A DNA stretch of 60,129 nt from Gracilaria vermiculophylla (GCA_019155205.2 JAHNZQ020000079.1:448349-508477); one strand, 5' to 3'; counted from the stretch's first letter, positions 20,186 through 30,641 are shown. Numbers and translations are program-made. Notes: a model not told the origin generated them from the letters alone.

Positions 20186-22906
20186 ATGGCCTCGCCGGGC
20201 CCGCTGCACCCGCGCTTCCCGAGATCGTCGGCGTCGGCGCAGCCGCTGCCGCTGCATCTCCCGGCTGAGAAGCGCCTGTCCTCTGGCGCAAGGGGCCGCG
20301 CGCGCGCCCTCTTTCGCCCGCTGCTGCTGTACCGCCGTTCCAAGAAGACGCGCGCCCTAGTTACGCTCGTTTTGCTGGCCTTGTTGATTTCTCTGCTCGT
20401 GTTTTTGTTGTTCGGTTTCGTCTTTCCCACTTCCCTTGCTCCGCTGGAGCACACCGTTCACTCGCATCTTCCGCCGCCCCTGAATGTGTCACATGTCGCT
20501 GACGATTCTTTGAACGCTCCCCCTCAAGTGCCGCCGCATAACCGCACCAGTGATCCGCCTGCGGAAGACGACACTCGCGATGCTGCAAGCCCGCAGCACG
20601 TTCCCGAACAACAGCCTGTCCAGCAACAGATGGAAGACGAAGCTCCTGTGAGCGATCATGACAAGATCCTGGTTGACACTGTTCAACCAGTGCGTGCAGA
20701 CATCTCCGCGCTTGCTAAGCAACGTGAAAAGCATGACCAAGCCTCCATGTCCATCGTCGTGCTGTTCCACAATGAATACGAATCCATGAAGACCTCTCTG
20801 AAGTCTTGGCTTGATAATGGTCTCATCGACTACGCTCAGGAAATTGTCTTCTTCCTAAACGGCGTCGACAGCGAGAAGCAATTTCTGCAAGAAATAACCC
20901 AGTATCAGCAGATACCTGAGGCTAAACGCACCATACACGTTTCCGCGGAGAATCTCCCCTTGGGGAAAGCCATTGTCAAAATGGTCGAGCTGGCTTCAAG
21001 CGAATATGTACTGTTACTGGAAAAGGATTGGAAGCTAATTGAACCTCCGCACATAACTAAGTCCCGTCTCATTGATTCCAAGGTTATCATTGCCTCCGGC
21101 ATTGCACATCTGGTTCGTCACCGCCATCGTCATGACCCTGGTGTTCCGCTGCATGCATTGATAATGCACCAAGGCAGAGAAGCGTCTATTCTTAAACAAC
21201 AGCCCAACTTGCTGTGTTTCGTGCACCACTGGCAAGAAGACCCGCCCAGCTCGTTCCCCGGAAAAGGAATTATGCATCGCTGTGGCGGCACAGAACGAAA
21301 CGTGGACGAAGAGGACGTATATTGTTCATCTTCAAAGTACTGTCAGTGGAACAACAATCCTGGCATATTCAAGAGGAAGTGGTTTTTGGACGAGATTGGC
21401 AAGGAGTACCTCAAGCAGTACAAGATCGAGTTTGACCAACATGGAATTGAATCGCCTTTTCTTGACTTTGAGTACTACACAAACTGGAGGTCTTACGCAT
21501 GGACGGACAAAAATTTCACCATTGCCGTCGGCACTGGGTTGTTCAGTCATGCGGAATCGGAACACAAACACTTCAACACGTTCTGGTATGCGCACTATCG
21601 CCTGGAAACGGATTTGGAAGAAGTGCGCAACCAATATCTTCGTAACGAGTCTCGGTTCAAGAAACTCGGTGGCGTGCATTACGACCCTGACTTCCCAAAG
21701 CCACTTAGTATGAGAGAAAGGTACCCAGTGGAATTCGTAAGAAAGTTCCAGTTTTCGGACATGTACACGGGAACAGTGGACACGCAACGAAAAATGATCG
21801 ACGAGTACTATCAAGAGTACCTGCGCGAAAACCGAGTTTGGACTGAGGAGGAATGGAATAAGGGCGGTGGGGCCAAGTCGTCGAAGTTGACTGCGCCCGT
21901 AAACTGGAGAGCGCACATCACCAAACTGCACTCGATCGTGGAAAAGGCGATGATGATTGCGCCGGCGCCTATGCCACACGAGACAAACATCACGCTGGTG
22001 ACCTGTCTGTTGGACATAGGACGTGACTCGCTGGCAAACGACGCATACCAGTTCAGGCGCGATTTCAAGATGTACCTCGACGCGATGCACGATTGGTTGC
22101 GACACAAGTACGTGAAAGTGGTGTACACCTCTAAGCAGATTGCGGACGAGCTGTTGACGGGCATGAGCGATGAAGCCAGGGCATCCACCAAGTTTGTGTA
22201 CATCACGCGCGAGGAGCTGCGCACCAAGTGGCTGGGGGTGGACAACTACGAAAAGGTGCAGCAGATCCGGCAGTCCAAGCAGTGGATTGAACGGGCATCA
22301 TGGCTTGCCAACTCGCCGCAGGCGCGGCTGAAGGACTACAACCCGCTGGTGATGTCCAAGATGTACATGATGCGCGACGCGGCACGGCACAACTTTTGGG
22401 GCACGACGCACTTTGTGTTCTTCGACGCGAAGCACAACTGCCGGCAGGTGGACATGATGCACGAGAAGAACGACCACATCCTGCGCGCGCACATGCTGCA
22501 CAAGCTGCTGCTGACCACGTTTGACTACACGCCGACGACGGAGGTGCACGGGTTTGAGTACAAGGCGTTCAACCGGTTCTGCAACCGACAGAAGGAGGAG
22601 GAGCGGCAGTTGGTGCGGGTAGGGCGGGGGGGGATCTTCGGGGGGTCGGCGTTTGTGCTGGAGTATGTGACTGCGATGTACGACGTGGCGCTGACGGCGA
22701 CGCTGCGGGAAGGGGTGATGGGGACTGAGGAGAACGTGCTGTCGATAGTCAAGTACCAGGTGCCGCAGTACGTAGACGAGTTCAGCAACAACTGGGCGTG
22801 CGCGGAGAAGGTGGAGAAGGACCACTACTGCGAGAGCATGCGGGGGCACCAGGGGTACAACTGCGCGATAGTGGAGTGGATGGCGCGGGACGGGGTGCGC
22901 GCGTGA
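20186..22906 (+). CDS. Type II membrane glycosyltransferase, GT-A-like plus HtrL/YibB-like domain (paralogue 2)
   Basis: A 906-residue protein with a basic N-terminus, one transmembrane helix (about 57-80) and a ~105-residue Pro/Gln-rich stem, longer than in its paralogue. Domain 1 starts at about 188 with MSIVVLFHNEYESMKTSLKS and has ENLPLGKAIVKMV and LLLEKDW (276-282). The Cys-rich block VYCSSSKYCQWNNNPGIF and the segment FLDFEYYTNWRSYAW are nearly identical to the neighbour. Domain 2 (from about 607) starts NITLVTCLLDIGRDSL and includes NPLVMSKMYMM, HFVFFDAKHNC and TATLREGVMGTEENVLSIV. Both domains keep the same candidate catalytic acids as paralogue 1. It is probably a Golgi glycan-synthesis enzyme, specificity unknown. 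The last ~700 bp are markedly richer in G/C-ending codons than the middle of the gene. The ATG at 20186 gives a normal signal-anchor layout. Confidence 0.88.
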   Translation: MASPGPLHPRFPRSSASAQPLPLHLPAEKRLSSGARGRARALFRPLLLYRRSKKTRALVTLVLLALLISLLVFLLFGFVFPTSLAPLEHTVHSHLPPPLNVSHVADDSLNAPPQVPPHNRTSDPPAEDDTRDAASPQHVPEQQPVQQQMEDEAPVSDHDKILVDTVQPVRADISALAKQREKHDQASMSIVVLFHNEYESMKTSLKSWLDNGLIDYAQEIVFFLNGVDSEKQFLQEITQYQQIPEAKRTIHVSAENLPLGKAIVKMVELASSEYVLLLEKDWKLIEPPHITKSRLIDSKVIIASGIAHLVRHRHRHDPGVPLHALIMHQGREASILKQQPNLLCFVHHWQEDPPSSFPGKGIMHRCGGTERNVDEEDVYCSSSKYCQWNNNPGIFKRKWFLDEIGKEYLKQYKIEFDQHGIESPFLDFEYYTNWRSYAWTDKNFTIAVGTGLFSHAESEHKHFNTFWYAHYRLETDLEEVRNQYLRNESRFKKLGGVHYDPDFPKPLSMRERYPVEFVRKFQFSDMYTGTVDTQRKMIDEYYQEYLRENRVWTEEEWNKGGGAKSSKLTAPVNWRAHITKLHSIVEKAMMIAPAPMPHETNITLVTCLLDIGRDSLANDAYQFRRDFKMYLDAMHDWLRHKYVKVVYTSKQIADELLTGMSDEARASTKFVYITREELRTKWLGVDNYEKVQQIRQSKQWIERASWLANSPQARLKDYNPLVMSKMYMMRDAARHNFWGTTHFVFFDAKHNCRQVDMMHEKNDHILRAHMLHKLLLTTFDYTPTTEVHGFEYKAFNRFCNRQKEEERQLVRVGRGGIFGGSAFVLEYVTAMYDVALTATLREGVMGTEENVLSIVKYQVPQYVDEFSNNWACAEKVEKDHYCESMRGHQGYNCAIVEWMARDGVRA

Positions 22907-23375
22907 CGGGGGTGTGTTCCTGTTGTAAAGTGATTTGGGCGTCAGTGCGCAGTGACCTTGGGGGGGGGGTAGGCGGCGGCGCGCCGCGGGATGGTACCGC
23001 AACAGTCGCCAGCTGGCGCGTTGAATTGAACGCGCCACGTCGCGTGGTGCGCACGTCCGCCGCGCGCTTGCCCGTCGTCGCCTCGCGAGTGCTGCCGCCG
23101 TGGGTGCGCGCACGCGCCGCGTCTCGCTTCATGTCGCACCCCCTCACCGTCCGCCGTCGCCCGCCGGCACTGCCGCGCTGCGTGCCGCCCGACCGTCGCC
23201 GCGCTGCGCTTGTATCCCTCCTCCGCTCTCGCCTCAATTCCTCCCAGCTCCCCCATCCCCCTGACCTCGCTCACGCTCGGGTCTCCCCCACCTGCACCCC
23301 CCCCACACGTGCTGCACCTCCCCAATCACCCCATCTCCCCTAACCGCCGCCTCCCCCACTCCGCCTCCTCCGCCC
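22907..23375. other. Intergenic, GC-rich, ending in a C/T-rich leader
   Basis: No gene. It begins with a run of nine or more G at about 22961-22969. From about 23216 it is dominated by C and T up to the ATG at 23376, like the leader of the paralogous AhpD-like gene at 14657. Confidence 0.5.
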
Positions 23376-25739
23376 ATGTCGCGCGCCGCCGCCGCCCCAG
23401 CCGCCTCCGCCGCGCCCTCCGCGCGCCCCTGGCTGCGCATGCGCTCCCGCGTCTCCAACACCCATGACCGCGCTCCTTCCCCCCCCCCGCCCTCCTCGGC
23501 GCCCGCGTCTTCGCAGGCGCTCACCTCGTCCACCTCGCTCTCCACCTCTACCACCGCCGTCACCTCCTCCACCTCCCGCCGCCGCCACCTCTCGCGCCAG
23601 CTCTACTCCCTCCGCCGCGACCGCCACTCGTCGCAGCCTCACGCCCACGCCGCCGACCCGGACTTCGGCCCCGCCGCGGAGCCTCACGCAGACATGGACG
23701 TCTCGCCGCACCGCGCGCGCCAAGCGCCCAACGACCCGTCCACCCCCCGTCGGCTGGTTACCGACACTTCGCACCGCGCCCACTTTGTGCGCGCCCTGCT
23801 CCCGCCGCCCTCGTCGCACATGCTGCATCACAACTGCGCCTCCGTCACCCAGTTCCTGCGCCCCGTCACGCTCCCCATCGACCGCGTCCCCGAGGCGGCA
23901 GACCCCTCGTTCAAGCCGCACGCCGCGTTGCTGCGCCGCATCACGCTGCACCACTTTGAGCTCAACCGCTACCTGTTCGCGTTCAAACCGTTGGCGCGCG
24001 TGCACGCCGTCATGGCTGCCACGCTGCTGGCGCCGGCGCATCTGGACGCCAGCAGCTTTCCCATGTCCGCGCTGCTGCGCACCGCGGTCATGTACCTCGC
24101 CGGCAACTCGTACCGCAATGTGTACGTCATGACGTACGCGGCGCAGCTCAAGAGCATCCACCGCTCCACGCCGCCCGCGCAGGGAATCATGCCGTCCGTG
24201 CTGCTGGACGGCCATCACCTGCCGCAGTCGCAGCTCATCGCGCTCGACTTTGCGCAGCAGCTGCTCTCCGACGACTACGCCGTGACGGACGCCACAAGCA
24301 AGCGCTTTATCGATACGCTGCAGAACGACGCATGTGCGCTCGATCGATATGTTGCCGCCACCAGCGCGTACGGCGCATTTCTGTCCACGCTCACCAGTAC
24401 GCTGGACCTCGAACTCACGCACGCCGCCATTCAGTACGCCTCCACCAACCTGCACGGGCTGCCGTGGAAGTCCAGCACTGCGCCGCTCAACGTCGGCTTG
24501 AGCGACGACGAGATGGATCAGTTTGGGTGCTCCAACCCCAAGTCAACGCTTGCTAAGCAAAAGCGCAGCAAAGAACGTTTCAGTCTTCATAACAGTTATC
24601 ACCGCCACAACGTGCACGGAAAGAGTCGCCCGCGCGCCATCCGCAAATTGTCTCACTTTCTTTCGCACTCCCTCATGGCACCCAAGATCATTGGCGACGT
24701 GAACCGCGTCACCGACACCTGGATGGGCAGTGTTCACATTCCTGCCTCGGGCCAACTCTTTGAAGCCAACGACTTCATTAACCATGCGTTTGGCTTTGAA
24801 CCTTTTTACTTTTCCACGCAGGCCATGGCCAACGAAGCCATGAGGCGCGCCTTCCTCTACGGTTGCGTGGAACTGCTGTTCGGTGAGCGAGACGTCCCGA
24901 GACGTCTCAAGTTTATTCTGTGCTACGTTCTGTCGTCGGGGCGCGAACGCCGACGGATAGACACCGACCACGTGAAAAGCTTCGAGCGACAGGGAACGCA
25001 CAACGGCCATTCAATCTGTTCCGTGTACAAGCGCAGACCGTATGACGCGCTGAGCATCATGTCCGCGCACGCCGCGTATCTTGCGTGCAAGTACGGCTCG
25101 TGTGCCGCTGAACTTGTTGCCGCCACCGACATCAGCCGCGTGCGCGGCGCCATGGAGAGATATCAGAACCGATCCGACACCAACATGCACACCCGTCTCG
25201 TGGACTTTCCGCTTCCGCGAAGAGATTGCGCTGCGGTCATGTTGGCGCACGCGCTTTTGCACAACTCGCCGTGCATTTCGGAGGCAGATCTGGTGGCTTT
25301 TGAGGCGAGCTTCGGCTCTGGCAAGGACGCCGACCAGGCAGGCAGGAGCAGCAGGCAGGCGTTTTTGGAGGTGCTTGGAACCGCTTGCATGTGGAGTTCG
25401 CTAGAGCGATACGCGACGGGTGTTCTCGCGTTTGACATTGATTTCACGTCCAACCTGGCGTTTTGCAAGGGCAGGGCGGAGCCCACTGTCATGGAGTTTT
25501 GCCGCAGCGTGGAGGGCAAGAAAATTGGGCTGAGTCTTGCCTTTGGCCACGAGGGAAACCTTGTGAGAACGCGTTCTGACCCGAAAGCGTCGCGAGCTCA
25601 ATCTCTGCAGAGCGCCGCAAGGAGTACCAAGAGGTTGCATCGGAAACGAACTAGCTCTGTGCTAAGCACTGGATTGCGAGTTGCGCGGATGTTTAGCTGT
25701 GATGATCTACGTTCAAAGGAAAGTGCGGCGGTGTCATAG
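23376..25739 (+). CDS. AhpD/carboxymuconolactone-decarboxylase-like fold protein, no CxxC (paralogue 2)
   Basis: A 787-residue single-exon protein, a distant paralogue of the one at 14657-16858. The first ~130 residues are Ser/Ala/Pro-rich and look disordered. Helical region 1 (about 195-350) contains LAGNSYRNVYVMTYAAQL, then LIALDFAQQLLSD and YVAATSAYGAFLSTLTS, the order seen in AhpD-like subunits. Helical region 2 (about 465-600) contains RRLKFILCYVLSSGRERRR and YDALSIMSAHAAYLACKYGS, equivalent to KNLACYILARSSENS and TAHAAFLANRFGA in paralogue 1. A C-terminal region starts CAAVMLAHALLHNSP. The peroxidatic CxxC is missing in both regions. No transmembrane segment or signal peptide is evident. 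Function unknown; a structural or regulatory role is as likely as catalysis. It lies 469 bp downstream of glycosyltransferase paralogue 2 on the same strand. Confidence 0.72.
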   Translation: MSRAAAAPAASAAPSARPWLRMRSRVSNTHDRAPSPPPPSSAPASSQALTSSTSLSTSTTAVTSSTSRRRHLSRQLYSLRRDRHSSQPHAHAADPDFGPAAEPHADMDVSPHRARQAPNDPSTPRRLVTDTSHRAHFVRALLPPPSSHMLHHNCASVTQFLRPVTLPIDRVPEAADPSFKPHAALLRRITLHHFELNRYLFAFKPLARVHAVMAATLLAPAHLDASSFPMSALLRTAVMYLAGNSYRNVYVMTYAAQLKSIHRSTPPAQGIMPSVLLDGHHLPQSQLIALDFAQQLLSDDYAVTDATSKRFIDTLQNDACALDRYVAATSAYGAFLSTLTSTLDLELTHAAIQYASTNLHGLPWKSSTAPLNVGLSDDEMDQFGCSNPKSTLAKQKRSKERFSLHNSYHRHNVHGKSRPRAIRKLSHFLSHSLMAPKIIGDVNRVTDTWMGSVHIPASGQLFEANDFINHAFGFEPFYFSTQAMANEAMRRAFLYGCVELLFGERDVPRRLKFILCYVLSSGRERRRIDTDHVKSFERQGTHNGHSICSVYKRRPYDALSIMSAHAAYLACKYGSCAAELVAATDISRVRGAMERYQNRSDTNMHTRLVDFPLPRRDCAAVMLAHALLHNSPCISEADLVAFEASFGSGKDADQAGRSSRQAFLEVLGTACMWSSLERYATGVLAFDIDFTSNLAFCKGRAEPTVMEFCRSVEGKKIGLSLAFGHEGNLVRTRSDPKASRAQSLQSAARSTKRLHRKRTSSVLSTGLRVARMFSCDDLRSKESAAVS

Positions 25740-27879
25740 AAGGTCACTAGTAATGCGTCCTTTCTTTTTTGTAGATGTTAGTATGGAATGCAGGTAGTTA
25801 AACTGATTATGATGAGCAAGATGATGACTGCAAGTCAATCATAAAACATTTGTATTGTATGACCGGAGCCAATGTTTCGCTATTGAGTGTGAAAACCATC
25901 TATGGGGCTGACGGTGAGTGCTTGAGGACTGAGCAGGCAATCAGAAACATGGCTTGCAAGCGGATTATTGCACAAATGTGCGTATCACTGCGCTACTCGG
26001 TTGGATTTGAGCGTGGGCTGGAGGTTTTGTTGCTCACTGTTCATGTGATGACAGTAGTGCGGATTTTACGGAAACCATGACATGGAATTGGTTTGTTGTT
26101 GGAATAAGCGGATGAGAAATGATGATTTCAAAACGAGCGTACGCACGGGCTGGGTGAGAAAGACGGTAATTGGTGGTAAACACAAATAGCGCTCGCTACG
26201 CAGTATCTGTCAGGGCTCATGACGGTGGTATTGTCGGTGACAAATGAGAAATGGGCATGAATGACACATTTTGAGGAACAGTAATTTAGCTCATGTTGAC
26301 TTTTGCTCGTGGAGAAACAACACGGGCCAGTGCACAATCTGGGGAAGATATGTGCGAGGAGCGCAGATTGCTGTGGACGAGGAAAACAGGGTATCAAAGA
26401 TGCGTCGCGGCGTGTGTGTATGATACCGGTGTGGAAGCACGAGAGGGCGATGGTGAGGAGACGCCGACGCCAACAATGGCGAGGCGGTGTGAGACACGCG
26501 CGCGGCGAGGTGAGCGCTTTGGACAGTTGTGCTGAAGGGGTAGGAATTTGGCGGGTCGAAACTACTCGTGGTGGGTGAGATACATTTTGAAGTTGTGTCG
26601 CCCTCGCTCGGCGGCACCAAATGCTAGTGGCTGTAAGGGGACATACGGCTTCGCCTGTGCGCGCAGTGGCGTAGAGCTCAAATCAACGAACGGATGCGAA
26701 TGGCATGACTGTGGTGAGAGGCGCACGTGACGCGTGTCACGCTGGGAGAGCTAGCCGATCAGGAATGTGAGTCCAGGATTACATCTGCTGCGCGAGCGCC
26801 CCCTCACATGCCATCGCCGCTGCCATCGGTGCCTCCGCGTCTCAACACCCAATTTGGATGCGCAATACGTAAGTTGTGTCGTGACGCAAGTGTCAAGTCC
26901 AACGGCGCGCACAAATACCACGTTCACAGCGCCGCCCACCGTTAGTCTCTTAAGCTAAAGCCGGACGACGGCAGTCCGCACACGACAGATGCAGGCCGCG
27001 CGCACCGAGGGCGCTGCCGAAGGCTCTCCTGCCAATGATGGCGCTGCACTATGACTGCCGCTTTCTTTCGTGCATCACATCAAAGCGCAGCTTGTGCTCT
27101 TCAGCCATGCTTCCATCGGTCCCTTCATTGCTGCGCAGCTAAACGCACCTGCGATGGATGACCTTCTCATGCCGTGTTTTTTGTTCGGTCGCTCGGCCTG
27201 GTGAGCCACAGTGAACATACGGCGTGCGCGCTTCAGCCGCCACCCTTTTGCTCGAGGACCCAAAGCTTCCTCATATTACAAAAGGCACACGTGCCACAGC
27301 AGTGCCAGATATGGAACATGCGTTGCGCGTTCAAAGTTGATGATTTCAAATCCCAACGGACATTTTGCACGAAGAGCACTTCCCGCCAAATTACACTACC
27401 GAAGCATGTCCATGGCTCGCCACATGCCCAAACTTCAGTGTCTCGAACCGTGTCAATCGCCGTTGGAGATGATGATTACAACGGACACACCTTGAGAGAG
27501 GTGGCTACCAACAACCCTGCTGCCCTCTCGGTCATCTCTCCCGCTGTCTTTTAAGTCACTTTCACTGTCGCAGACTGTGTGCTTCATGATTCAACATCCG
27601 TCATGCTTGCTGCTCCACCCTCCCACTTGTTCTGCGCAGCTTCTCTGCTTCATCTCCCAAGCATTGCGTCCCCATACCAGTCGCACTTGCTACGAGGTGC
27701 TCATTAATTCCTCTACAGTATCAACACAAAACGCTAAGCTCGCGCTGTTCACGCTGAGTCCGCAACGACGACGCGCAGTGTTTCTCGGCTTACAGAGAAG
27801 CTCAGCGGACAGCTCGAACAGCTGAATTTCACTTTGAAAAAAGCGCCTTGCTACATCTACATGCTACAGGTTTGGCGCG
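25740..27879. other. Gene-poor transition zone
   Basis: Many short overlapping frames on both strands but no family similarity, no repeat shared with the rest of the window and no RNA gene that I could recognise. Composition falls from that of the gene island towards about 50% GC. Confidence 0.45.
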
Positions 27880-28392
27880 ATGCCAGATCTCAGCTTGAGG
27901 CCGTTTCCAGCTATAATAGAAAGGTCAGCGTCAAAGCTGCAGCTTCTCTCCAACAGAGACACATTTTTCTCTTGCGCATTTCTCGACACTTCCGTGCCAC
28001 CCTCCAAATGCCTTGAGCGCAATGCTTTCATTTCGCGTTTCTTCCGCGCTGACTGCCGCCATCTGCCCTTCGACCTCCCAGCAGTCAGCGTCGACGCATT
28101 CGTGCCGCCCATTGCAGCGCACGACGACTTGTCCAACCCTGCCGAGCAAAGAAGGCCGGCCCCGCTGTCGCATGAAACGTCCACAACCTTCAACCGTGCA
28201 ACGTTCATGGCCGACACGTGCGGCTTCCAGTTTGCAGTCGACGACGTGCACGACCCAGTCTTCGCTGCACACACACTGCTTTGGGTGATGGGCGCGACGG
28301 CCACCAAAGTGCCCTTCGTCGTCAGCCCTTCCTCACATGAAACAGAGCGCATCGACGCCAGACCGCTGTGTAGGAAGCGGTCCTCGTCCTGA
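27880..28392 (+). CDS. Hypothetical ORF, doubtful
   Basis: A 170-codon frame from an ATG at 27880. It is not recognised. The segment FMADTCGFQFAVDDVHDPVF and the following hydrophobic stretch look protein-like, but an open frame also exists on the opposite strand (27864-28550 from an ATG at 28550, 228 codons) and the two cannot both be real. No homology or context supports either one, and the region may be non-coding. Confidence 0.2.
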   Translation: MPDLSLRPFPAIIERSASKLQLLSNRDTFFSCAFLDTSVPPSKCLERNAFISRFFRADCRHLPFDLPAVSVDAFVPPIAAHDDLSNPAEQRRPAPLSHETSTTFNRATFMADTCGFQFAVDDVHDPVFAAHTLLWVMGATATKVPFVVSPSSHETERIDARPLCRKRSSS

Positions 28393-28586
28393 TTCAAACG
28401 TTGAGCCAGATGCGCGTCGTGCGAAATACTGCGCGAGATGCGTTCCTTGGCCGCTTCGCACGAATTCCTCTGATTTGAAAACGGCCTCGGTTTCCCGTGC
28501 TCCTTCCATGTGTGAATGACTAGACTGGTTAAAGGCGGCCTCGGCGGCATGTCGTGCGGCGCAGACGCGGGCGCAAATCTCTCCAA

Positions 28587-30568
28587 CCGAGACTGAGGTG
28601 CAGTGTTCCGCCAGTCCCGCGCACGCGAAACGCTGCTGAAAAACGTCCCCGACTACGCAAGCGTTGCGTTGTTGAATAGCAATTTGATTGCACGAAGGGT
28701 AAGTTGTAGTTGCTTCCCAGAATGAGAGCGATTTTATTCAGACAGGCCACGTGCCAATCCTTCCATGCGTGACGTGGACCTCAGCAAGGCCATGTACAAC
28801 GTTCACATCCACAGCCCCGTCAATGGGTGGAGCCCGAGGCCCATTCCAATCAAGCATATGATTACAGCTACCTGATTTACAGGATTACATTTATGGCTGC
28901 TGTCAGTAATGCCCACAGCACCCTCATTCTCATCGCCTGGTCGCATCTCGCACATCACCATTTCGTCATTCCACTAAAATTTTGATGTTGATGTGTTCAC
29001 TCCAAGTCAGCAAGACAATTACATGCCACCAACATTTTCCTGTTCTTTAAGAGAAATGTATCTGTAACTCGATAGCCTGACTGCTCATATCAAACCCTCC
29101 AAAATAAATACATTCAAACCCTTCTTTCAGTCCAACTATTTGGACACAGCATATACGTCCTGTGTCACCTGAAAAAACTTTTTACCATTTTGCACCCCAA
29201 TCGCCTGAAATGCAAAGTTTTCGCAATCGTTCTTCACAATTAATTCAATGCGTGCATTAAAACTTGTATCAATTTTTGAACATTAATAACCACCATATAA
29301 TTTGTCAAGATTAACCAAAATGCAGATTGCGAACAAACTGCAATATATGGTTCTGTTTAATAATCAGTATACTTCACTAAAATTCTTTTGCAAACGTTCT
29401 TCATTCAGAGGTTCCAGTTTCTAACATTATATCCTAAACGTGAGATTTTGCAGGAAAGTTCTGTGACATTTAAAGCAAGCCAACAAAGGAGCGCCGGAGT
29501 CAATTAACTCTTTTTCCTTATTTCGTGTTGACAATTATCATGCCGTTTTTGTTTGCGAAGTACTCTCGTTCTAGAACACAAGTATGTTCCTCTGCATGTG
29601 GTTTTTTTATGTTTCAAGCTTTTATGGTGTTCCCGTGAGAATATAAGAAAAGCATTGCTTTTGGGGTTGTGTTAAGTTTTTTCTTTCAATACAGTAAATC
29701 AGATCCCATTAGTGTTTCTATACCCTTGGAAAAGTTTTAAATATTATTGATATTACAAAAACCGGAATTGACACAAAAGACATTTTGGAGCTGTTTTCAC
29801 TTTTCTTTACCGATACAAAACAGAAATGTACAATAATTCCTTAAACATCGAATTATTCTAAGGTTTTTTGTGCTACCAAAACCTTTTTATTCTGCAACTT
29901 GCTTTGCATACTAACATTCTGCATTTTGTGTAAATACTCAACAGAAAACAGGTTAAAACTGTTGACAGCAGTTATATTTCTAACAAATTAATCTTTTATG
30001 AAACTTGTTCTTGTTTTTTGTTATAAAAAAAGATGAGGCTGGATGGCGGCGATAAATCTTTTGAGTACTTTCTTAACAAAGTCGAGACATAACGTAAAAA
30101 AAAAAACCATGGCTTCTACTATTTCTTATAAAACAACAGTATATATATAGTTGCAGAACGTTTTACAAGTGGTTGTATTTGTTATTTTATTTCTGTTTTA
30201 AAAAAGTACAAACCCAGTTTTTACACTGAATATCATTTTGAAGAGCTTCAAATGCAGTTCCGTTTTGATATATATAATGTAATACTTTGAAACAATGATA
30301 ATTGAAAACAGGTTTACAATAATAGAGATGTTGAGAATTGATTCCTTTTTGCAATTGAAAACTTTCATTTCTAATTTTATAATTCGATAATCAGGTAATG
30401 GTTTTTGGTAGTTATGAGAAAACGACGAGACGAGGACGTTTGAAAATATTACACAGAACATTTGATAAGAATTACAATGCAGCTGTTCCAAAAGATTGAT
30501 ATATTTATTTAGAGATTGCCAAGTTGCTACACTGACGAAATGACTAGAGCGGAGATTTATGGTATGTA
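28587..30568. other. AT-rich stretch without recognisable genes
   Basis: Homopolymer-rich A/T sequence with stops in all frames apart from a 129-codon minus frame at 30198-30587 of low-complexity composition. A TATATATATA run occurs near 30139. This marks the border between the gene island and the mobile-element zone. Confidence 0.5.
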
Positions 30569-30641
30569 CAGTGCGTTTCAAAATCATATCACCCCTGAAA
30601 AGTGCGCCAAAATTGTACTGTATGTAAGAATCCTTGACTTC
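30569..30641 (+). mobile_element. Tc1/mariner copy A, left end (separated from its body at 39.1 kb)
   Basis: A classical Tc1-type end: TA followed by CAGTGCGTTTCAAAATCATA, then CCCCTGAAAAGTGCGCCAAAA. The same end opens copy B (43685) and copy C (50278). After about 70 bases the similarity to copy C breaks off at the start of an 8.5-kb block and resumes near 39110, so this is the left tip of copy A split by a later insertion. Confidence 0.75.

Noticed and set aside
14657..25739. Simple inverted duplication of an AhpD-like/glycosyltransferase block
   Set aside because: The glycosyltransferases are inverted relative to each other but both AhpD-like genes are on the plus strand, so a single inverted duplication does not explain the order without a further inversion.
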